Positions 20,454 to 28,098 of a DNA stretch of 29,380 bases are shown here, one piece after another. Both the position numbers and the translations under genes were made by a program. Within the stretch, counting starts at the first letter, position 1. Each line of letters opens with the position of its first letter. Source of the DNA: Comamonadaceae bacterium (lineage in GTDB: Bacteria > Pseudomonadota > Gammaproteobacteria > Burkholderiales > Burkholderiaceae_C); contig CANJXV010000004.1 of NCBI GenBank assembly GCA_947478935.1, positions 1 through 29,380 on the forward strand, written 5' to 3'. The notes under the pieces were generated by a model. The model saw nothing but the letters and a program-made list of their open reading frames with translations, did no database searches and had not been told where the DNA came from.

Positions 20454-22568
20454 TCAAAAAATCTGGGTAGTAGAGATACCACCAAGTGATTTTACGGTGA
20501 CAGCAATTTTGACACTAGTGCAGTCAGCCTCAGCCCCTAGCCGGATATAAACCAATACCCCATCGGTCAAATTAGCGGGCACGGCATTGATACTCGTCCC
20601 TTTAACCGTACATTTAGCTTCCGACGTTTCTACTACGGCAGAAATAGCAGAACCAGATGGCATGGAATTTTTATAAAGTATAGGTAAGGAGGGCGAATAA
20701 CCTGCTTGTGTTAGTAGGTTTTCCAGCGTGGCTGTCGTGGAAGTCGTGATTTTTTCGAATACCGAACCAGTGACTATCTGCGTGTTCGCGAAGGCCAGGC
20801 TCGCATCATTATTGGCATCGGAAATCCAAACCCAAAATCCTTCCGCACTTCGCGCACCCAACTGGGTGATACGCGCTTCGGGCTTAGCCATAACAAGGTA
20901 AGCATAAGCGCGCACCGTCACATCATCGCGCCATTTGCTGGTATCGCAGGTATTGGCCACGGAAGGGTATGCAGAGGGGGGACATGCATTACTACCCGGA
21001 GTGGAGCTATTACCCACCATTTGCTCGTAGTCGCTCCTCGTACCACTCCAATCGCTATCGATAAAAGGAACACCAAGTGGCGAAAATGACTCTGAACTTT
21101 GCCAAATGCCATCCCCGTTGCTGTCTACAAAAGCCTCTTCGCCAGGCATCCAAGCCATTACAAAAACATGGCCGTTATTCGGGCGGCTATCGCCATTGAT
21201 GGGTCGATAAGTTACGCTGCACTGCGAATTACTATCCAAATTACACGTGGCGCCACTTGCACCCACAATCACACCACTATTGGTTGCAAAATTAACCGTA
21301 GTACCAGCGGGCACTGGATTGCCAAAGCGGTCTGAAACCATAAAAGTCAAAGTTGCTGTTGCGCCGTTTGCGGAAAAAGCCTCCAAACTGGTTTTGTCTG
21401 GGGCCAGTGAAAGACGGTCTTGCGCAGCTTTACCCGATGAAACCGACACGCCATTAGAAACTCCAACAACACTCGCGTTTGCAAGGTCGGTTACGCGCAC
21501 CGTAACAGGTCCCGGAACTGGGCCTGCTTTGACCACTACCGTTGCCAACCCGCCTACATCCGTTCTCGTCGTCAGCGTAGTTCCGCCTTTATCAAAAATA
21601 ATGCCGGCCAAGATAGACTCGTTGGCAAGGGTTGCACTGATATTTTGGTATCCGATCGGATTATTCGCGCTATCTACTAATTTAAAAGTCAAAGTGGAAG
21701 ACGATAAAGCACCAGGATTACTGGAGGTCACCATGGTAGGCGTTGTGGCACCTACAAAGGTAATTGCACTCGACGTTGCTTTGACAACATTTAAGTTGAT
21801 TGACTTTGCTTGATCTGCAACTTCGGCCAGTGTTGCGGTAACGGTGGCTGCGTTGCAATTACTCCCCGCCGTGTAATTGGTACGGATTTCACCGCTGGAG
21901 TTAGTTGCCGCGGTTGTAGAACTAAATTGCCCACAAGTGGTAGTGAAATTGGCATTAATTATGGTGCTGGGAGCTGGATTTCCATCTACCAATACGGTAA
22001 CCAATATTTCCCTAGTCTGATTGGCAGCCAATGTAAGCGGGCTTGATACAGTAGGCAAACTTAGAGTTTGTAAGGTAATGATCGCTGGCTTAGTCTGGAT
22101 ATCCATGGACCTTGCAGCGACTTGAGTACCAATGGTTGAAGTAGCCGACACACTGCCTGCCACCGCCTTCAAACTGGCAGGCTGAATTACAACCTCCGCT
22201 ACGCCACTTTGGTCGGTTAACGTAGAAGGGCTGGTGAGCGAAGCGGTTGAAGCATCGACCGTGAATTTGACCAATACATTGGGCAGCGGCGAACCGCTGG
22301 CATCAAGTAAAGTTGCACGAACGAAGAATTTTGAACCTCTAAGGATCGTATTATTTGAAACCGGTGACTTATTTGCATCTAGCAGCGCAACCTCGAGCTT
22401 AGGAACGCCAGCGCTGCCCGTCGCCGTGTTATCCGCGCCGGTAGACGAATTATTGCTACCGGTAGCCGATGTATTCGTACCAATCGTTCCCGGATCACCA
22501 CCTCCGCCACCGCACGCGGCAATCAAAAAAATTGCAGCGTAAATCACCAATGACTTTATATTTTTCAT
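20454..22568 (-). CDS. Large Ig-like-domain lipoprotein
   Basis: I do not recognise a named gene. The 704-residue protein begins with a lipoprotein signal (lipobox I16-A-A-C19) followed by a GGGGG stretch and a Ser/Thr/Asn/Gly-rich linker to about 54. Then come tandem beta-sandwich repeats of Big_1/invasin character at roughly 57-158, 160-263, 266-378 and 385-475; the marker pattern is LxDxxxxPLPNVLVKF...TDQSGVAEV, seen again as VSDRFGNPVPAGTTVNF. After the last repeat lie two EF-hand-like loops (482-493 and 504-515) and a C-terminal region with paired cysteines (529/541 and 653/683). It is probably a surface or outer-membrane anchored adhesin-like protein; a role beside the pilus secretin is inference. 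The ATG has GAAGG four bases upstream. The gene is visibly richer in A+T than its neighbours. Confidence 0.85.
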   Translation of the reverse strand: MKNIKSLVIYAAIFLIAACGGGGGDPGTIGTNTSATGSNNSSTGADNTATGSAGVPKLEVALLDANKSPVSNNTILRGSKFFVRATLLDASGSPLPNVLVKFTVDASTASLTSPSTLTDQSGVAEVVIQPASLKAVAGSVSATSTIGTQVAARSMDIQTKPAIITLQTLSLPTVSSPLTLAANQTREILVTVLVDGNPAPSTIINANFTTTCGQFSSTTAATNSSGEIRTNYTAGSNCNAATVTATLAEVADQAKSINLNVVKATSSAITFVGATTPTMVTSSNPGALSSSTLTFKLVDSANNPIGYQNISATLANESILAGIIFDKGGTTLTTRTDVGGLATVVVKAGPVPGPVTVRVTDLANASVVGVSNGVSVSSGKAAQDRLSLAPDKTSLEAFSANGATATLTFMVSDRFGNPVPAGTTVNFATNSGVIVGASGATCNLDSNSQCSVTYRPINGDSRPNNGHVFVMAWMPGEEAFVDSNGDGIWQSSESFSPLGVPFIDSDWSGTRSDYEQMVGNSSTPGSNACPPSAYPSVANTCDTSKWRDDVTVRAYAYLVMAKPEARITQLGARSAEGFWVWISDANNDASLAFANTQIVTGSVFEKITTSTTATLENLLTQAGYSPSLPILYKNSMPSGSAISAVVETSEAKCTVKGTSINAVPANLTDGVLVYIRLGAEADCTSVKIAVTVKSLGGISTTQIF

Positions 22569-22717
22569 ACTACCTTCCCTTCCCTTTCCTATGCTTTGCG
22601 GTGATGTGTTCTCGCCATCCCCAGAAAAAGCAATGTGTTACGCCTCTATTACTCTTCGATTCTTTCGCACCGTATTCCCCGTAAAAATCGATACAGCAGT
22701 CAGTGCTTCAGCAAACC

Positions 22718-24901
22718 TCAACGCGCCCCCACCAAGTCGTTAATTAGTTTGGGCGTAATAAACACCAAGGTCTCGCTTTTCTTAGTGACCTTGGCCTTGT
22801 TTTGAAACAAAAGACCGACTCCGGGTAAATCTCCTAAGAATGGCACTTTGGTATCCCTGTCTTGCTGCTCTTCGGTATAGATGCCACCGATGACCACAGT
22901 ACCTCCGTTGTCCACCAGCACCTGGGTTTTGATGTGTTTGGTATCAATCGAAGGACCGGCCGCAGTAATCGTGCCTACACTGTCTTTGGAAACATCTAGC
23001 TCCAGGCTGATATTGCCGTCCGGGGTAATTTGCGGTACTACATCGAGCTTGAGCACGGCTTTTCGAAAACTGACGGCCGTAGCGCCGCTGCTGGTGGCCA
23101 TTTGGTAGGGGATTTCGGTGCCTTGCTCAATGATGGCTTTGGTTTTGTCGTAAGCAATGACACGCGGACTAGAGACAATCTTGCCGCGCCCGTCAGATTC
23201 GAGGGCCGACAGTTCCAGCGCCAGCACACGGTTGGATGCGGCGCTGAACAGGGTCACCGCAAATGATGCGGCACTAAAACCACCTGCACCACCGGCGGGC
23301 ATGTTGACAAAGTTGCTACTGGCATCCATGGTTGCGGTCGCACCGGAGGAGCCCAGTGCATTGGCGTAGTTAGTACCAAAGGCAACGCGGTTTTCACCGA
23401 CTAGTTGGTAGCCGCCGTCTCCTCCCTTGTTCGCGCGCATATCCAGGCCGCCTAATTTGGCTCCTAGGTTTTTGGCAAAGTCGCTACTCGCTTCCACAAT
23501 GCGGGCTTCAATCAAAACCTGACGTACCGACACATCCACCTTGGCAATCAGCTGAGCCACTTGGTCGAGCTTGGCAGCTACATCGGTAACAAACAACTGG
23601 TTGGTGCGCACCTCGGCGATCACGCTGCCGCGCGAACTAAGGATACGTCCTGCGCCGCCTTCGGCACCACCACCGGCCATCAGTTGCGGAGCGACGTCAG
23701 AGGCCTTGGCGTAGTTCAGCTGAAAGGACTGAGTGCGCAGGGGTTCGATTTTTTCATTGGTAATTTGCGATTCGAATTCCAGCTTTTCTTTAGCGGCTAT
23801 CTCATCTTTGGGTGCGATCCACAACACATTACCGTTTTTGCGCATGGCTAGGCCTTTGCTACGCATGATGATGTCCAGTATTTGGTCCCAAGGCACGTTT
23901 TGCACGCGTAAGGTGACGGTGCCGCTGACCGAATCGGAAGTAACCACATTGAAATTGGTGAAGTCCGCAATTACTTGCAGTACCTGGCGCACATCGATGC
24001 TTTGAAAATTCAGAGAGAGCTTCTCGCCGGTAAACACGTCTTTTTGCGCGGTCTTCTTGGCGTCCTGACTAACTTGGCGGACTTCCAGTACCAGTTCGGT
24101 ATCGGTCTGGTAAGCGGTATGTTCCCAGGCACCTAACGGTGAGATCTGCATACGGACACGGCCTGCATTTTGGTGGGTAGTGATAAATTGAACCGGAGTG
24201 GCAAAGTCGGTTACGTCCAGTTTTTTGCGCAGATGCTCGGGCAGGCTGACGTTGCTGAAATCCACTATCAAGTTGCTACCCACCTGGCGCACATCGGCAC
24301 TGGCTTGTTTACCTGGCAAAGTCACCACCACCCGCCCTGCCCCGTCGCTACCGCGGCGGAACTGAATGTCACTGATAGGCGCAGAACCGTAAGGTGGCGC
24401 GCCTCTGGCTTCGGGAGCAGGCGCAGGCGCTACCGCATTGCTTACCGAAGCGCTGGGGGCCGGTGCAGCGGCGACGGGTATCTGCGCAGGCACCGCCCCC
24501 GCAACGGGCTCCAAGGCCACGATCAGGCTTTTGCCGACAATGTCTAGGCGGTAATTGGCGGGTTGGCGCAGGTTGATCACGACACGGCTGCGTTCATCGG
24601 ACTGGGCCACGATGGCCGAGTCCACCAAGGCCTGAGTAATTGCGATACGGCCCATGCCCAAGGCACTGCCCAGGCCGGGAAAGTCCAACGCAATGCGTGC
24701 TGGGTTGAGAGTGGCAAAGGCTTTAGGCAAGGCGGTTAACGCTTCAGCAAAGTCGATGCGCACTTGTTCGGAGTTGCCGCTGCGCTGCGCCGTAATGGCC
24801 ATCACCGAATTTTCGGCATGCGCCAGGCTCACCCCCGTGAAGCAGCTCACAAGACAGGCCGCCCAGACGACTGCCAGCTGCATTTTTCTCTTTATGCTCA
24901 T
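22718..24901 (-). CDS. pilQ: Type IV pilus secretin PilQ
   Basis: PilQ forms the outer-membrane channel through which the pilus fibre passes. The 727-residue protein has a signal peptide (cleavage AHA|E at 29/30), a first AMIN domain (about 33-131), a Pro/Ala-rich linker (133-172), a second AMIN domain (175-275), a secretin short domain (294-365, LNFQSIDVRQVLQVIADFTN), an N1/secretin_N domain (388-455) and the secretin barrel (460-720). Barrel landmarks are RQVLIEARIVEAS, SSPRVIAYDKTKAIIEQGTEIPYQ and the C-terminal TKVPFLGDLPGVGLLFQNK. AMIN domains bind peptidoglycan. The ATG shares one base with the pilP TAA. Confidence 0.97.
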   Translation of the reverse strand: MSIKRKMQLAVVWAACLVSCFTGVSLAHAENSVMAITAQRSGNSEQVRIDFAEALTALPKAFATLNPARIALDFPGLGSALGMGRIAITQALVDSAIVAQSDERSRVVINLRQPANYRLDIVGKSLIVALEPVAGAVPAQIPVAAAPAPSASVSNAVAPAPAPEARGAPPYGSAPISDIQFRRGSDGAGRVVVTLPGKQASADVRQVGSNLIVDFSNVSLPEHLRKKLDVTDFATPVQFITTHQNAGRVRMQISPLGAWEHTAYQTDTELVLEVRQVSQDAKKTAQKDVFTGEKLSLNFQSIDVRQVLQVIADFTNFNVVTSDSVSGTVTLRVQNVPWDQILDIIMRSKGLAMRKNGNVLWIAPKDEIAAKEKLEFESQITNEKIEPLRTQSFQLNYAKASDVAPQLMAGGGAEGGAGRILSSRGSVIAEVRTNQLFVTDVAAKLDQVAQLIAKVDVSVRQVLIEARIVEASSDFAKNLGAKLGGLDMRANKGGDGGYQLVGENRVAFGTNYANALGSSGATATMDASSNFVNMPAGGAGGFSAASFAVTLFSAASNRVLALELSALESDGRGKIVSSPRVIAYDKTKAIIEQGTEIPYQMATSSGATAVSFRKAVLKLDVVPQITPDGNISLELDVSKDSVGTITAAGPSIDTKHIKTQVLVDNGGTVVIGGIYTEEQQDRDTKVPFLGDLPGVGLLFQNKAKVTKKSETLVFITPKLINDLVGAR

Positions 24902-25434
24902 TAATTACTCCCTTGAATTCGAAGATAGGTGTCGCGTTCTAACCATTTGCCACCTGCATCCTGTGCGATTTCCCGCAGTTGGATACCCGATTCCTCCACG
25001 CGCAACACTTTCCCGAAATTTTTCCCGATGTAATGACCGGCCACCACCTGATACACGATGCCGTTAGCACGTACCAAGCCCACTGAGCGTCCTTGTTTCT
25101 CTATCATGCCCACGAAGTTCATGGACTCCAGAGGAAAGATTTCCAGCGGCTGGCGCACGCGGGATTTATGCGACATGCTCAAATCCGGGTTGGCCTTTTC
25201 CGGTTGCGCGTTGGCCAGGGCCACGAAGTACTGCTTGGTAAACGGGTCCTTGTGATCGCCTTGTTCATAGGACAAGTGTTGGAATGGCTGCGGCGCAGGA
25301 ATTTTCTTAACACTTGGGATGCTGGCCTTACGCTGCTCCTCCATCCACTGCCTCAAATTCTCTTGGCGCGAGGGTCCGCATGCGGACAGCAGAGCGGCGA
25401 CCAGCAACAGGCCTGCGAGAGGAAGCTGCCTCAT
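24901..25434 (-). CDS. pilP: Type IV pilus assembly lipoprotein PilP
   Basis: PilP is an inner-membrane lipoprotein linking the PilN/PilO dimer to PilQ. The 177-residue protein has a lipobox L16-S-A-C19 followed by GPSRQENLRQW. After a proline-containing linker, the C-terminal HR domain has PLEIFPLESMNFVGMI (95-110), VRANGIVYQVVAGHYIGKNFGKVLRVEE and IQLREIAQD. It overlaps pilO by four bases (ATGA) and pilQ by one base. Confidence 0.95.
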   Translation of the reverse strand: MRQLPLAGLLLVAALLSACGPSRQENLRQWMEEQRKASIPSVKKIPAPQPFQHLSYEQGDHKDPFTKQYFVALANAQPEKANPDLSMSHKSRVRQPLEIFPLESMNFVGMIEKQGRSVGLVRANGIVYQVVAGHYIGKNFGKVLRVEESGIQLREIAQDAGGKWLERDTYLRIQGSN

Positions 25435-26081
25435 TTGCCCTCCTTGGGACCCTTGGTCTGTGCAGCCACTTCACTCGGGTCCAGGTAGCGGTAGGTTCTA
25501 ACTGTGGTCTCCAGCGTCAAAGCCCCTTCATCCCTAGGCGTGATAGTCAAATTACTCAGGTTGACGATACGCGGCAGGTTTGCGACATCGGCGGCAAAGC
25601 GGGCGAAGTCGTGGTAGTCACCCTTGGCCCGAAAGGTTACGGGAATGATGGCGTAGTACTGCTTAAAAATAGGCTCTTCCGGTTTGAACAATTCCGGCTG
25701 CAAGTGCTGGCCCCGGCCCATCTGGCTGATGCTTAAAAGCAAACCCGACATTTCCGTATTGTTGGGTAATTGTTTTTCCAGACCTTCCACGGTAATTGCT
25801 ACTTCATCACGCTGCTTTTTCAACAAATTTAGGTTGGCCGCTTTACCTAACTTGTCAGTAAATTCAGCACGTAAGGTATTTTCTTTTTCAATCGATTTTT
25901 CTAATTCATTGGCGTAATCACTCAGAGGAGATATCCACAATATGCCTACGGTAAGGCCATACAAAACCAGCAATAGAAACAGACGGGGAACAAGCGGCCA
26001 TGTGGACGGTTTTCCTGAATCCAGTCCGTGAAACTGCGCGGCAATCGTCGAGAACAATGACATTAAAAAATTTTGATTCAT
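25431..26081 (-). CDS. pilO: Type IV pilus inner-membrane protein PilO
   Basis: PilO is a bitopic protein that dimerises with PilN in the inner-membrane alignment complex. The 216-residue protein has a cytosolic N-terminus, one membrane helix at about 31-53 (VPRLFLLLVLYGLTVGILWIS), a coiled-coil stretch (57-105, ANELEKSIEKENTLRAEF, then KKQRDEVAITVEGLEKQLP) and a ferredoxin-like periplasmic domain with LLLSISQMGRGQHLQPELFKP and FRAKGDYHDFARFAADVANLP. It begins 29 bases after pilN. Confidence 0.95.
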   Translation of the reverse strand: MNQNFLMSLFSTIAAQFHGLDSGKPSTWPLVPRLFLLLVLYGLTVGILWISPLSDYANELEKSIEKENTLRAEFTDKLGKAANLNLLKKQRDEVAITVEGLEKQLPNNTEMSGLLLSISQMGRGQHLQPELFKPEEPIFKQYYAIIPVTFRAKGDYHDFARFAADVANLPRIVNLSNLTITPRDEGALTLETTVRTYRYLDPSEVAAQTKGPKEGK

Positions 26082-26110
26082 AGCTAAGTTGGGGTATTTA
26101 TTCCTACGGC

Positions 26111-26788
26111 TCAGACTTTGGGGGCGTCCGCCGGCACTGACTTTGATGCAGCACTTATAGGCAAGGTAGTGGATGGGGCCTTTGCAGGAGTCGACGGGGA
26201 AACCGGTCCATTTGCAGCGGATGCATTTTGGGCGCGTAAAAATATCGCCTTTACCGAAAACTTAAAAGCCTTCACCGGCACCTTGCCGTTAGGGCTTAGG
26301 CTTTGGACTTCGCTGACTTGAAGTTCGGGCTTAGAAAACCAACCGCCAGCTTTACCCAAGTTGTCCAGAAACTGTGACAAGTTTTCGTTAGTTTGAGCCG
26401 TACCCTCCAGCGTCAACACTTGGTCTCTTTGGGATAATTTGCTTAGTGCCACCCCTTGCGGCAGATTGTTCGCCAGCTCTGATAGCAGACGCACCGGGGT
26501 GTTTCGATCGGCCTGGATATCCTCCACCGCTTTTTGACGTGCGAGCAGCGCGTCGATCTGGGTCTTTAAGTCTTTGATTTCAATAATTTGCGCTTCGTAC
26601 TGTTTAATCTCTCTCTCAAGCACCGTAATATTGTCTTTTTGGGCATCAATCGAGGAAATTAGCGAACCGTAAATAGCAAACGCCGTGATTCCGCCAAGGA
26701 TTAGCGTTAACACCATGGAGGCATTGAACTGATCTTTTTTGAATTTGCGCAGCGCCTCGCGGTGCGGCAAGAGATTAAATTGAATCAC
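26111..26788 (-). CDS. pilN: Type IV pilus inner-membrane protein PilN
   Basis: PilN contacts PilM through its cytosolic N-terminus and pairs with PilO in the periplasm. I place the start at GTG 26788, because this gives the canonical N-terminus IQFNLLPHREALRK and a four-base overlap with the pilM stop (GTGA). The open frame extends to another GTG at 26818 inside pilM, which would add ten residues and is less likely. From 26788 the protein is 225 residues: PilM-binding motif at 2-11, membrane helix at about 24-44, coiled coil to about 85, periplasmic domain, then a Ser/Pro/Ala-rich tail of some 40 residues. Confidence 0.94.
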   Translation of the reverse strand: MIQFNLLPHREALRKFKKDQFNASMVLTLILGGITAFAIYGSLISSIDAQKDNITVLEREIKQYEAQIIEIKDLKTQIDALLARQKAVEDIQADRNTPVRLLSELANNLPQGVALSKLSQRDQVLTLEGTAQTNENLSQFLDNLGKAGGWFSKPELQVSEVQSLSPNGKVPVKAFKFSVKAIFLRAQNASAANGPVSPSTPAKAPSTTLPISAASKSVPADAPKV

Positions 26789-27858
26789 AGGCCAAATCTC
26801 CGCAAGGCCAAACCGCACGCACCAACGAATAGGGGCGCATCTTGCAGCCGTAGGTTGTTACGTACTTGGGGCGCTAGACTCATGCCCTCGAAAGGGTTGA
26901 TCAAAGTACACGGCGACTGCAGCGCCGTGGATATGGCGGCGGCCAAGCCTGGGGCCATGGCGCCACCACCTGTTAAGAAAATCTGATTAACTTTGCTATA
27001 GGGCGTGCTGTTATAAATAAATTGCATTCCACGCACTAGCATCTGAACGGTGGTTGACACATAAGGCGCCAAAACCGATGACTCGAAATCCTGCGCAAGC
27101 GCACCAGAGATTTTTTTATTTTCCGCCTCATCTCTAGAGAACCCGTAATGCGACGCAATGCGCTGAGTCAACTGCTCACCCCCAACGGCTTGGTCACGCT
27201 CGTAAACGATGGCACCACCCACTGTTACTTGCATTAGCGTGCGGCCAGCGCCTATCTTGAGCAATAGCACTACCGCTTTATCCTGGCCAGGTAAATGAAT
27301 ATCGACCAATCGCTTGGTCGCTAATCGCAATGCGTAGGATTGCACTTCCACCACACTGGCCTCCAAATCAACCAGTTCGACAAGTTCTTGTAGATTTTGG
27401 ACTCGGTCACGGCGCGCCGCCGCAATGAGCACATCGAGCATATCGGAGCGCTGTGGGTTTGGGCCGACGGTACAAAAATCTAGGCTCACCTCCTCCAAAG
27501 GGAAAGGAATATATTGACGCGCTTCTTCTTCGATTTGTGACTCCATATCCGCTGGATTCAAATTCCCTTCCACCATGATTTTCTTGGTGATAACCGCCGA
27601 CGAGGGCAAAGCGAGGGCAACTTTTTTGGCATTTATCCGGTTTTTTCGCAGCAAGGAGCGCAGGACCTCAGCCACTTCGCTCATCTTGACGACATTGCCG
27701 TCCACAATATGGCCGACCGGCAGCCTGGTGCTCGCGAGCAGGTCCAAAACCGGCTGGTCCATAGATCCACTGAGCCCGACGACTTTGATGCCCCACGAGC
27801 TAATATCCATGCCCACAATTTCTTCCTGACGTTTGCCTAGGAGTGACTTCAGATCCAT
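26785..27858 (-). CDS. pilM: Type IV pilus actin-like assembly protein PilM
   Basis: PilM is a cytosolic actin-fold ATPase that anchors the alignment complex. The 357-residue protein has the phosphate-1 motif GMDISSWGIKVVGL (16-29), the QIEEEARQYIPFPLEEVSLDF segment typical of PilM, the phosphate-2 region LLKIGAGRTLMQV and the adenosine motif IFLTGGGAMAPGLAAAIS. It is the first gene of the operon, divergent from mrcA. GAGG lies eight bases before the ATG. Confidence 0.96.
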   Translation of the reverse strand: MDLKSLLGKRQEEIVGMDISSWGIKVVGLSGSMDQPVLDLLASTRLPVGHIVDGNVVKMSEVAEVLRSLLRKNRINAKKVALALPSSAVITKKIMVEGNLNPADMESQIEEEARQYIPFPLEEVSLDFCTVGPNPQRSDMLDVLIAAARRDRVQNLQELVELVDLEASVVEVQSYALRLATKRLVDIHLPGQDKAVVLLLKIGAGRTLMQVTVGGAIVYERDQAVGGEQLTQRIASHYGFSRDEAENKKISGALAQDFESSVLAPYVSTTVQMLVRGMQFIYNSTPYSKVNQIFLTGGGAMAPGLAAAISTALQSPCTLINPFEGMSLAPQVRNNLRLQDAPLFVGACGLALRRFGL

Positions 27859-27883
27859 TTTTTACGCCTCAGCTGCCTACATT

Positions 27884-27912
27884 TCAATAAGCTTCGATTT
27901 AATGTTTTTCAA
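27884..27912 (-). promoter_or_regulatory. Candidate sigma-70 promoter of pilM
   Basis: On the minus strand, TTGAAA (27912-27907) and TATTGA (27889-27884) are separated by 17 bases. The -35 box is good, the -10 box is poor, and the predicted transcript would have a leader of about 20 bases. Confidence 0.3.
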
Positions 27913-28032
27913 TATTAACATCATTTTTAGCAAATATTGTAAATATCATTTCGGTTTTTTGTGGGCATACCTGAGCTACCATGAGGTTTTTGTGCTTCCA
28001 ACGTGGTGTGTCCCCCAGCGTTTCGGCGATTT

Positions 28033-28060
28033 TTGACACTTTCCTCAGAGTTGCACTGAT
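28033..28060 (+). promoter_or_regulatory. Candidate sigma-70 promoter of mrcA
   Basis: TTGACA at 28033-28038 is a perfect -35 box; 16 bases later ACTGAT (28055-28060) is only a weak -10. It lies about 40 bases upstream of the mrcA ATG. Confidence 0.25.
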
Positions 28061-28098
28061 CGCCAAATTGCGTTTTTACTATCTAGACCTTTGCATCC

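Larger units (their letters stand above)
27859..28098. promoter_or_regulatory. Divergent pilM / mrcA promoter region
   Basis: This 240-base gap separates two divergent genes and must hold promoters for both. The pilM-proximal half, about 27881-27960, is strongly A+T-rich with runs such as AATATTAACATC and AAATATTGTAAATATC, unlike the surrounding DNA. No coding frame or RNA gene is evident. Confidence 0.6.

Noticed and set aside
26789..26818. Longer PilN start at GTG 26818
   Set aside because: It would overlap pilM by 34 bases and add residues not seen in PilN; GTG 26788 gives the canonical N-terminus and a four-base overlap.
28051..28082. TTGCAC / TACTAT as the mrcA promoter
   Set aside because: The spacer is 20 bases, longer than sigma-70 promoters normally allow; the TTGACA at 28033 is a better -35.
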